DNA of 64,000 nucleotides from Caulobacter endophyticus (GTDB lineage: Bacteria > Pseudomonadota > Alphaproteobacteria > Caulobacterales > Caulobacteraceae). The notes beneath the pieces are model-generated. The model ran no database searches. It saw nothing but the letters and a program-made list of their open reading frames with translations, and was not told where the DNA came from. Made by a program: the position numbers and the translations under genes. The DNA is taken from assembly GCF_029543245.1 (NCBI RefSeq), contig NZ_JARQWV010000009.1:1-64000 (forward strand), given 5' to 3'. Numbering within the stretch: position 1 is the stretch's first letter; the number at the start of each line of letters is the position of its first letter. Positions 39,793 through 46,979 of this stretch are shown here, in pieces.

Positions 39793-39910
39793 ACCCTCTC
39801 CCCGAAGGGGGAGGTGGCCGCGAAGCGGTGGAGGGGGGAGTTGCGATCGAGGTGGAGCTCTCTTCCCCCTCCGTCGCCTTCGGCGACACCTTCCCCTTCA
39901 TGGAGAGGGT
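39793..39910. repeat. Dispersed palindromic repeat, family A
   Basis: Opens cctctccccgaagggggagg and closes accttccccttcatggagag with an inner cgccttcggcg hairpin. It fills the entire space between the convergent M23 and isoaspartyl-peptidase genes and ends exactly at the latter's stop codon. Confidence 0.75.
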
Positions 39911-40897
39911 CTATTTCCCCTCGTCCGCGTAGATCGCCGTACCCCGACCCTTCGCCGTGGCCCAGCCGCGGTACATGCCCGAGCTGTTCATCGGGAAGGC
40001 GACGTCGCCCTTGGCGTTCATGGTGATCATGCCGCCGTCGCCACCGATGTCGCCGATGGCCTTGATGGTGGCGTCGCCGGCGGTCTTGAGGTCCTCGCCC
40101 TTCCAGGCGATGCGGGCGCAGACCTGGTGGGCGGCGCTGGTGCGGATGAAGTATTCGCCCGAGCCCGTGGCCGAGACCGCGCAGACGCCGTCCTGGGCAT
40201 AGGTTCCCGCGCCGATGATGGGGCTGTCGCCGATGCGCCCCCATTTCTTGCCGACCATGCCGCCGGTCGAGGTGGCGGCCGCCAGGTGACCCTTGGCGTC
40301 GATCGCCACGGCGCCGACCGTGCCGTAGAGGTGGGTCGGGTCCAGCGCCGCCTTCTGCTTGGCGCGCCAGGCCTCCAGCTGCTTCCAACGCTCCTCGGTG
40401 CGGAAGTAGCTGGGATCGACCTGCTCCAGCCCCTGCTCGAGCGAGAACTTGTCGGCGCCCTCGCGAGCCAGCATCACGTGCGGCGACTTTTCCATCACCG
40501 TCCGCGCCAGGCTGATCGGGTGCTTGGTGCGGGTCACCCCCGCCACCGCGCCGGCCTTGAGGGTGGCGCCGTCCATGATCGAGGCGTCCAGCTCGTTCTT
40601 GCCATCGGCGGTGAAGACCGCGCCGCGGCCTGCGTTGAACAGCGGATTGTCCTCCAGCACCTTCACCGCCGCCTCGACGGCGTCGAGGCTGGAACCGCCC
40701 TTGTCCAGCACGGCCGAGCCGGCCTTCAGCGCTTCGTCGAGACCGGCGCGGTAGGCCGCGTCCTTTTCCGGCGTCAGGCTGCCGCGGTTGATCACGCCCG
40801 CCCCGCCGTGGATGGCCAGCGACCAGTCGCCGGCGAAGGCGGCCGGCGCGGCGGTCAGCGAGGCCGCGAGCGCGGCGGCGGCGATGATCTTGGACAT
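39911..40897 (-). CDS. Isoaspartyl peptidase/plant-type L-asparaginase
   Basis: 328 residues from the ATG at 40897, which has GGAGAG upstream; an upstream in-frame ATG lacks a ribosome-binding site. Signal peptide 1-21 (AAAALAASLTAAPAAFA) directs it to the periplasm. An N-terminal nucleophile hydrolase: WSLAIHGGAGV and NPLFNAGRGAVF are alpha-subunit blocks, and autocleavage before the Thr of HLYGTVGAVAID creates the beta subunit and nucleophile. STGGMVGKKWGRIGDSPIIG is the substrate-binding block. It hydrolyses beta-aspartyl dipeptides and asparagine. Single-gene unit. Confidence 0.93.
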   Translation of the reverse strand: MSKIIAAAALAASLTAAPAAFAGDWSLAIHGGAGVINRGSLTPEKDAAYRAGLDEALKAGSAVLDKGGSSLDAVEAAVKVLEDNPLFNAGRGAVFTADGKNELDASIMDGATLKAGAVAGVTRTKHPISLARTVMEKSPHVMLAREGADKFSLEQGLEQVDPSYFRTEERWKQLEAWRAKQKAALDPTHLYGTVGAVAIDAKGHLAAATSTGGMVGKKWGRIGDSPIIGAGTYAQDGVCAVSATGSGEYFIRTSAAHQVCARIAWKGEDLKTAGDATIKAIGDIGGDGGMITMNAKGDVAFPMNSSGMYRGWATAKGRGTAIYADEGK

Positions 40898-40988
40898 GCG
40901 ACTCTCCGGGGGATCTCGCCGCGATAAGAGCATCTTCGCGGCGGCGTTTCACTGGCGCTTAAGGCGAAGCTCGCTCTAAGGTCGCGTC

Positions 40989-41689
40989 ATGCTTGGAAAC
41001 GAGGTTCACCGCATCGGCCCCTCCCCATCTGCGCGCCGGGTGAGCTGGTGGGCGGCGGTGAGCGCGATCGCCATCGCCTTGTGGACCGGGTTCTGGCCCT
41101 ATCCCTATCCGCTGGCCATCGCCGCCAGCGCCCTGGCGCCGTGGGCGGGCGTGCTGATCGTCAGGCGCTTTCCTGAGCTGTCCCTGTTCGGCGGCGAGCG
41201 CGACGACGGGGCCGAGGAGCTTGGCATGCTCTGGGCCTCGCCCAGCCTGGCCCTGGCCTTTCGCGCTTTCGACCATGCCTTCTGCGACGCCTGGCTGACG
41301 GCCGCCCCCGCGATCCTGCCCGGCGCGGCCCTCTGGATCGCAATGATGGCGGCCGACACCCAGCACCGCAGCCGGGGAACCATGGTCTGCGCGGCCGTCT
41401 TCGCCTGGGCGTGGGGCTGGGGGTTGCTGACCTACGCCGACGTCACCCTGGCCGGCCGCGCTACGAGTTCGTCGCCGGGGTGATCGACGACATCGGCGCC
41501 ACCGCCCGCGACGAGCCGACCTTCGACGTGACCGCCACGGTGGCCGGACGGCGCCGCACCTTCGAGGGCCTGGTCGTCTCCGAAGCGATCTATGCCTCGC
41601 ATCCCAGCGGCGGCCCGATCTGCCTGGAAGTGCATCGCGGCCTGCTGGGCGCGCGCTACGTCTACGCCGTGGCCTGCCCGGGGCTCTGA
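40989..41689 (+). pseudogene. Membrane protein gene with apparent frameshift
   Basis: Two overlapping reading frames look like one gene. Frame 1 (40989-41483) encodes about 164 residues with membrane helices (WWAAVSAIAIALWTGFWP, ILPGAALWIAMMAA, AAVFAWAWGWGLLTYA) and then ends in a low-complexity tail, TSSSPG. The neighbouring frame (to 41689) continues sensibly with RYEFVAGVIDDIGATARDEP and an OB-like beta domain (VTATVAGRRRTFEGLVVSEA) whose own start (41411) lies in overlap. A one-base shift near 41450-41465 would join helices to the soluble domain as a ~232-residue protein. It may be a real mutation or a sequencing error. Function unknown. Confidence 0.6.
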
Positions 41690-41698
41690 ACGACGAAA

Positions 41699-41720
41699 GG
41701 CCCGGCGTCGCCGCCGGGCC
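41699..41720. terminator. Hairpin terminator between convergent genes
   Basis: A 9-bp perfect stem (ggcccggcg / cgccgggcc) with a tcgc loop, ten bases after the stop at 41689. No T run. Confidence 0.6.
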
Positions 41721-41745
41721 CTCGCTGGACTATGGGGATCGCCCC

Positions 41746-44592
41746 CTACTTCCGGGTCAGCGCAACCGGCTGGCCGTCGTACTCCACCGTCAGATCGGCG
41801 GCGGCGTCGAAGTCGGTCGGCCTGGCGCCCTTGCCGATGAAGCGGACCTTGAAGGTGCGCTTTTCGACCATGCCCTTGAAGCTGCCCGAGCGGGCGCCGA
41901 TGGTCACCCTACCGGTGGCGTCGTCATAGGAGATCGGCGTGCGGGCCCAGGCGCCGCGGGCGTAGCCGTTGGACAGGCCGTCGTCTTCATAGAGCTCGTA
42001 CTTGCCGTCCTTGCCGGTGAACACCAGCAGGGTGATCGGCGCGTCGGGCTTCTCGCCGACATACTGCTGGACGACCGTGGTCGGCACGATGGCGCCGGCC
42101 TTCACGAACAACGGCATGCGGGCCAGCGGCGCGTCGGCCTTGACCGTCTGGCCGCCCTTGAAGGCCTTGCCGGTCTCGAAGTCGTACCAGGTTCCCGCCG
42201 GCAGGTAGACGCCGCGCGAGCGGGCCTTGAAGGCGGTGACCGGCGCGACCAGGAAGTCCTGGCCGAACAGGTACTGGTCGTCGACGTTCCGGGCCTTGGC
42301 GTCGTTGGGATAGTCCATCACCAGGCCGCGCATCATGCTGCCGTCGCGGTGATAGGTGTCGGCGGCCAGGGTGTAGACATAGGGCATCAGCCGGTAGCGA
42401 AGCTCGTCGTACCAGGCCAGCGACTTGTAGATGTCGCTGCCCTCGTCGGCCAGTTCGTAGATCTCCCGGAACGGCAGCTCGCCGTGGCTGCGGAACAGCG
42501 GGCTGAAGGCGCCGAACTGGAACCAGCGCAGGTTCAGCTCCTGCCACTCGGCCCAGTGGGCGGGATCCTTGGTCTCATAGCGCTTCTCGACCGAGAAGCC
42601 GCCGATGTCCGTCGTCCAGTTGGGAATGCCCGACATCGACAGGTTCACGCCGGCCGAGATCTGGTCGCGGAAGTCGTCCCAGCGGGCCACGACGTCGCCG
42701 CTCCACACCGCCGAGGCGTTGCGTTGCAAGCCGCCGAAGCCCGAGCGGGTCAGGATGAACGGGCGGACGTCGGGGTTGTCCTTGATCTCGCCCTCATAGA
42801 CGCCGCGGGTGTGCTCCAGGGCGTAGCTGTTGAAGTATTCCGCGCCCGGGCCGAGCGCCGTGGGGCTCATGCGCAGGGTGCGCTCGGGCACGTCGACGTT
42901 GGAGTGCAGGTCGGGCTCGGAGGCGTCCATCCACCAGGCGTCGACGCCGTAGACCTTCAGGTCGCGCTTGACCTGCTTCCAGTAGATGTCGCGGGCTTCC
43001 TGGCTATAGGGGTCGTAGAACGAGTTCAGGTAGCCGGGACCCACCCAGTCAAGCGCGCCCCGCTCGATGTTGCGCTTGTACATGTGGCCCTTGGCGTCCA
43101 GCTCCTTGAAATTATCCGTGGTCGGATAGAACTTCGGCCAGATCGAGATCATGAAGTGGGCGTTCATCCCGTGGATGTCGTCGACCATCTTCTGCGGGCT
43201 GGGGAAGCGCGTTTCGTCGAACTTGTGGGTGCCCCACTCGGGATCTTTCCAGTAGCGCCAGTCCATGACGATGTTGTCGAGCGGCAGGCCGCGTTTGCGG
43301 TACTCCTTCACCACGCCGACGATCTGGTCTTGCGTCTCGTAGCGCTGGCGCGACTGCCAGAAGCCATAGACCCAGCGCGGCATCATCACCGCCGAACCGG
43401 TCAGGTCGCGATAGCCCGACACCACCTGATCCAGGTCGTCGCCGCCGATGTAGTAGTAGTCGATGGCCTTGCCGACTTCCGAGGTCAACTGCAGCGAATG
43501 GCGGTCGAGAGCCGGCATCGGGTCGTTGTGCAGCAGGCCGATATAGCCGTCGTCGGGCGTCCACTCGACGCGCACCTTGTGCTTCTTGCCCGGCGTCAGC
43601 TTGGCGTCGAAGTTGTGGTACCAGGGGTTCCAGTTCTGCCGCCAGCGGTCGATCACCAGTTGGCCGTCCAGCCACACCTTGGCGTAGCCGCTGGAATAGA
43701 GCTTGAAGTTGTGCTCGCCGGCCTTGTCGGTCTGGACGAAGCCCTCCCAGGTCACGGTCTGGCCCGGCAGGTTCTTCTTGGCGGCGTCCTGCAGCTCGGC
43801 CGGCCAGTTCGGCAGGTCCTTCAGGAAGCGGTAGTCGATGTCCTTTTCGACCCGCGTCACCTTCAGCTGGCCGTTCTGGTAGTATTTGGCCGTGAAGCCG
43901 CCGGCCTTGCCGTCGGCGTCGAAGATCTTCAGGTCGCGCGAGGCGACGTCATAGGGGATCGGGTTGCCGAAGCGGGTGATCGAGTTGTTGTCCCACAGCA
44001 GGCCGTAGCCCCTGGACGACAGCAGCATCGGCACGGCGATGGCGCGGTTGTACTGCAGCAGTTCGACGTCGCGGCCATTGTAGTTCATCTGGCCGTTCTG
44101 GTGCTGGCCCAGGCCATAGAAGGCCTCGTCCGTACCCGGATTGAACTGCTGGCGAACGCTGTAGAAGTCCTGCCCCTCGACCTTTACCGGCGTGAAGGCG
44201 CCGCGATCGCGCTCGGCCAGCACCTTGGCGCCCTTGGCGTCGAGGAAGTCGACCGTGCCGTCCTTCAGCGAAACCTGGGCCGTGGCCTTGGCCGTCTTCA
44301 GCGTCAGCACCCCGCCCTTCTCGTCGACCGTGAAGCCGCCGGTCACCGGCTTGGCCGTGACCATCAGGCTGGGCGGCGCATCGAAGGTGTCGGTCGGCGA
44401 GGCCGTGACGTGGATGATGCGCTCGCCCATCACCTGCAGCCGCACCTTCTTGGCCGGACCCGAGGCGGGGGTCACCACCACGCCGTCGGCGGTCTTCTCG
44501 AAGCCGCCGTCGAGGGCGAAGGCGCTGGTCGTGGCCAGCAGGGCCAGGGCGAGGCCGGCAGCCAGGCCGCGCCCTCGATAGATGCTGCGCAT
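41746..44592 (-). CDS. Glycoside hydrolase family 31 alpha-xylosidase with PA14 insert
   Basis: 948 residues from the ATG at 44592 (GGGAAG upstream). Signal peptide 1-26 (LAAGLALALLATTSAFA). An N-terminal galactose-mutarotase-like domain is interrupted by a PA14 domain at about 230-375 (GEHNFKLYSSGYAKVWLDGQ). The catalytic barrel has nucleophile Asp556 in WWMDASEPD and acid/base Asp633 in VWSGDVVARWDDF; RSHGELPFREIYE follows. PA14-carrying GH31 enzymes such as Cellvibrio Xyl31A release non-reducing alpha-xylose from xyloglucan oligosaccharides, the probable role here. It follows the GH35 gene in one operon. Confidence 0.92.
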   Translation of the reverse strand: MRSIYRGRGLAAGLALALLATTSAFALDGGFEKTADGVVVTPASGPAKKVRLQVMGERIIHVTASPTDTFDAPPSLMVTAKPVTGGFTVDEKGGVLTLKTAKATAQVSLKDGTVDFLDAKGAKVLAERDRGAFTPVKVEGQDFYSVRQQFNPGTDEAFYGLGQHQNGQMNYNGRDVELLQYNRAIAVPMLLSSRGYGLLWDNNSITRFGNPIPYDVASRDLKIFDADGKAGGFTAKYYQNGQLKVTRVEKDIDYRFLKDLPNWPAELQDAAKKNLPGQTVTWEGFVQTDKAGEHNFKLYSSGYAKVWLDGQLVIDRWRQNWNPWYHNFDAKLTPGKKHKVRVEWTPDDGYIGLLHNDPMPALDRHSLQLTSEVGKAIDYYYIGGDDLDQVVSGYRDLTGSAVMMPRWVYGFWQSRQRYETQDQIVGVVKEYRKRGLPLDNIVMDWRYWKDPEWGTHKFDETRFPSPQKMVDDIHGMNAHFMISIWPKFYPTTDNFKELDAKGHMYKRNIERGALDWVGPGYLNSFYDPYSQEARDIYWKQVKRDLKVYGVDAWWMDASEPDLHSNVDVPERTLRMSPTALGPGAEYFNSYALEHTRGVYEGEIKDNPDVRPFILTRSGFGGLQRNASAVWSGDVVARWDDFRDQISAGVNLSMSGIPNWTTDIGGFSVEKRYETKDPAHWAEWQELNLRWFQFGAFSPLFRSHGELPFREIYELADEGSDIYKSLAWYDELRYRLMPYVYTLAADTYHRDGSMMRGLVMDYPNDAKARNVDDQYLFGQDFLVAPVTAFKARSRGVYLPAGTWYDFETGKAFKGGQTVKADAPLARMPLFVKAGAIVPTTVVQQYVGEKPDAPITLLVFTGKDGKYELYEDDGLSNGYARGAWARTPISYDDATGRVTIGARSGSFKGMVEKRTFKVRFIGKGARPTDFDAAADLTVEYDGQPVALTRK

Positions 44593-44641
44593 GTCGTTCT
44601 TCTTCCCTGTTCTCGTTGTTCTGTTTGGGGCGAAAACCTCG

Positions 44642-44714
44642 CCCTTCGACAAGCTCAGGGTGAGGTTTTCAAATGCCGGCCGCACCATGATCCTCATCCT
44701 GAGCTTGTCGAAGG
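44642..44714. repeat. Inverted pair of ccttcgacaagctcagg repeats, family D
   Basis: cccttcgacaagctcaggg at 44642-44660 and its complement cctgagcttgtcgaagg at 44698-44714 face each other between the GH35 and GH31 genes. Related motifs are common in many proteobacterial genomes. Confidence 0.75.
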
Positions 44715-44733
44715 ACGAGGATCACGCACCGGC

Positions 44734-46398
44734 CTAGTAGGTCGCCAGCTTCACCTTCAGGATCTGGGGCAAGGTGGTCAGGTTCAGCCCGTAGTCGACC
44801 TGGTCGCCGTTCCACACGCGGTCGAACACCCACTGGCCCTTGTCGTCGAAGTGCCCTTCCTCGACCCGCGAGACCATGAACCGCTCGCCCTTGGCCGAAC
44901 CGAAGGTCAGGCGGGCGCGGTAGCCGGTGATCAGGAACTCGTCGGGCGACAGCTGGGCGATCAGGGCACCGGCGTCGGGGATCTCGCGGTCGGGCTGCTT
45001 CTCGGCCTTGGCCATCCACGGGGCCTCGATCGAGCCGAACTGCCACTCGCCATAGGTTACGCGCACGTTCCAGCGGCCGCCCAGGTCGATGGTCTCGGGC
45101 TTGCCGCCCTCCTGCTCGCCCACGCCCCAGACCTTGCCCTCGTAGGACAGGCGGGCCCACTCGCGGGCCATCGGGGCCAGCAGTCGGTAGTGGACGGCGA
45201 AGTTCTCGATCGCCTTGGCGTCGATCGTCTTGGCGCCCAGCGGGTAGTTCGAATAGCCGGTGTAGTCGATGCCGAACGGGGCGAAGCCGATGCCCTGGTG
45301 GCCCAGCACGTCATAGATGTAGCGGGCATAGGCCTTGTCGCTGCCGATCTCCGGCACGAACAGGGCGTTGTCGGGACGGCCGTACTGCTCAAGCGTCTTA
45401 CGAACCTTCTCGCTCTCGCGCATGTAGATGTCTGGCGCCAGCGCGTCGATCGACGGCGCGGCGGCCTTCCAGACGTCGAGCACGTTCCAGGTCGGGCCGC
45501 CCGACGAGTAGGTGAACGGGTCCTGGTCGTTGAAGGGGTCGCGCAGGGCGGCGTTGACGTACATCGGCAGCGGCAGCACCTGCTTGCCGGCGGCGGCGAT
45601 CTCGTCGACATAGCGGCCGATCGACCAGGCGTAGAAGAACTCGTCGGCGTCCTTGCCGAACACTTCCTTCCAGGTCCCCGGCTTCTTGTTCATCGCCTTG
45701 ACCAGATCTTTCGGGACCTGGCCGTCGAAGATCTTCTGGGCGGTCGGCGAGAAGTCGCGGATGGCGCTGTAGGCCCCGACCTCGTTCTCGGGCTGGACCA
45801 TGATCACGGTGTGGTCCGGATCGTTGGCCTTGATGAAGCGCATCAGCTCGACGAAGGCCTTCTTGTCGGCCTCCAGGGTCGCGCGGAAGTGCGGCGACAG
45901 CGAGTTCTTGACCTCCCCCTTGCCGTTGATCAGGCGCGGGAAGCGCTTGTTGTCGAGCTTGACCCACTCCGGAGCGTACTGCGGGCCGTTGTTCTTCCAG
46001 GTGGCGAACCACAGGATGACCAGCTTGGTGTCGTTCTCGCGCGCCTGCTTGAGCAGCAGGTCGAGATAGGAAAAGTCGAACTCGCCCTCGACCGGCTCGA
46101 TCTGCTCCCAGGCGATCGGGATCTCCAGGGTGTTGGCGTGCAGGGCCTTCACCGCCGGCCACACCTTGGGCATCTGCGAGGGATAGTTGGCGGCGTTGTT
46201 GGCCTGGACGCCCAGCATCAGGAACGGCTTGCCGTCGACCAGCAGGGCGTGCTTGCCGTCCTTGGTCACCAGCTTGGGCAGCGGGACTTGCGCGAAGGAC
46301 GGCGCGGCGACGGCCAGGCTGAGGATCGCGCCGAGGGCGGCCATGCCGTGCCTGCCCCACTTGGGCTTGTGGGAAAACGTCACGCGGGGAACCTCCAT
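44734..46398 (-). CDS. Glycoside hydrolase family 35 beta-galactosidase (DUF5597 type)
   Basis: A 554-residue GH35 enzyme with a signal peptide (MAALGAILSLAVAAPSFAQ, about 19-37). The barrel starts KPFLMLGVQANNAANYPSQM. Acid/base Glu206 lies in MVQPENEVGAYS and nucleophile Glu350 in LFVPEIGSDK. The C-terminal ~150 residues match the DUF5597 beta domain found with this GH35 clade, which includes Bgl35A, active on galactose side chains of xyloglucan. It is co-directional with the GH31 gene 141 bp downstream; the pair would strip galactose then xylose. The first ATG is used; an internal start at Met19 is possible. Confidence 0.9.
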   Translation of the reverse strand: MEVPRVTFSHKPKWGRHGMAALGAILSLAVAAPSFAQVPLPKLVTKDGKHALLVDGKPFLMLGVQANNAANYPSQMPKVWPAVKALHANTLEIPIAWEQIEPVEGEFDFSYLDLLLKQARENDTKLVILWFATWKNNGPQYAPEWVKLDNKRFPRLINGKGEVKNSLSPHFRATLEADKKAFVELMRFIKANDPDHTVIMVQPENEVGAYSAIRDFSPTAQKIFDGQVPKDLVKAMNKKPGTWKEVFGKDADEFFYAWSIGRYVDEIAAAGKQVLPLPMYVNAALRDPFNDQDPFTYSSGGPTWNVLDVWKAAAPSIDALAPDIYMRESEKVRKTLEQYGRPDNALFVPEIGSDKAYARYIYDVLGHQGIGFAPFGIDYTGYSNYPLGAKTIDAKAIENFAVHYRLLAPMAREWARLSYEGKVWGVGEQEGGKPETIDLGGRWNVRVTYGEWQFGSIEAPWMAKAEKQPDREIPDAGALIAQLSPDEFLITGYRARLTFGSAKGERFMVSRVEEGHFDDKGQWVFDRVWNGDQVDYGLNLTTLPQILKVKLATY

Positions 46399-46532
46399 GC
46401 TGGCGAGCCGGTCTGGAAACCTATGCCTGCATCGATCGCCCGCGGCGGAAAGTAAGCGCTGTCAATCGGGATGGACATCCCTCGCCTCCTCCCGTTCCGG
46501 CGGCCGCGCGAGAGACTTAAGCCCCGCCAACT

Positions 46533-46546
46533 CGTTACCGCTACCA
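46533..46546 (-). promoter_or_regulatory. Putative LacI-family operator upstream of GH35-GH31 operon
   Basis: CGTTACCGCTACCA; its complement TGGTAGCGGTAACG closely resembles the Caulobacter xylose-operon operator pattern TGGTAGCGCTAACA and shares GTTACC with the sites at 11335 and 49829. It lies 135 bp before the GH35 start. Confidence 0.5.
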
Positions 46547-46656
46547 TTCTTATAAATACGACAATTAGCGGAGGCGGCCGTTATTGCAACCGGTTTTCAC
46601 CGGCCTTTCGACCGGGCGGCGCACCGAGCAACTCTTTGTAACGATGGGATAAAGGC

Positions 46657-46694
46657 AAAAAAAATCCGCGCATCGCCGCAGGAGCGATGCGCGG
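46657..46694 (-). terminator. Rho-independent terminator (distal of a tandem pair)
   Basis: On the minus strand an 11-bp perfect stem (ccgcgcatcgc / gcgatgcgcgg, 7-base loop) is followed, after one A, by eight T residues. Insulates the GH35-GH31 operon from the TonB-receptor gene. Confidence 0.9.
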
Positions 46695-46860
46695 GGAAAA
46701 GAAACGCGCGGCTTCGGGGAGAAGAGCCCGCGCGATGCGCTGACGACCGAAGGTCACCAGGACGAAAAGCGATCCGAGATCGCAATCCGCCGATGAACGA
46801 TACGTATAATCATACAAATGAAGAGGCAACCCTTTTTGTCCGCCTCGCGGCTATTCCGGC

Positions 46861-46897
46861 AAAGAAAAAGCCGCGGATCGCCAACGCGGTCCGCGGC
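46861..46897 (-). terminator. Rho-independent terminator (proximal of a tandem pair)
   Basis: On the minus strand an 11-bp stem with one mismatch (gccgcggaccg / cgatccgcggc) is followed by TTTTTCTTT, about 80 bases past the receptor stop. Confidence 0.85.
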
Positions 46898-46979
46898 TGC
46901 AGTGAAGACGCGAGTTCGGGGAGGAACCTCGCGGTGACAGGCCCACCCTCCCCCGAAGGAAAGAGCGGGCGCCGCCGGA

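Larger units (their letters stand above)
46399..46979. other. 581-bp intergenic region: GH35 promoter and TonB-receptor terminators
   Basis: No gene is visible. The part near the GH35 start is the promoter side and holds an operator-like site at 46533-46546 plus an AATACGACAA block; the part near 46980 holds two minus-strand terminators. A/T-rich tracts at 46551-46570 and 46796-46820 stand out from the G+C-rich surroundings. Confidence 0.6.

Noticed and set aside
42349..46455. A 1368-codon open frame on the plus strand
   Set aside because: Antisense shadow of the GH31 and GH35 genes; no motifs, and both catalytic signatures are on the minus strand.
46581..46829. An 82-codon minus-strand frame in the GH35 upstream region
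   Set aside because: It runs through a strong terminator and lacks a ribosome-binding site and codon bias.
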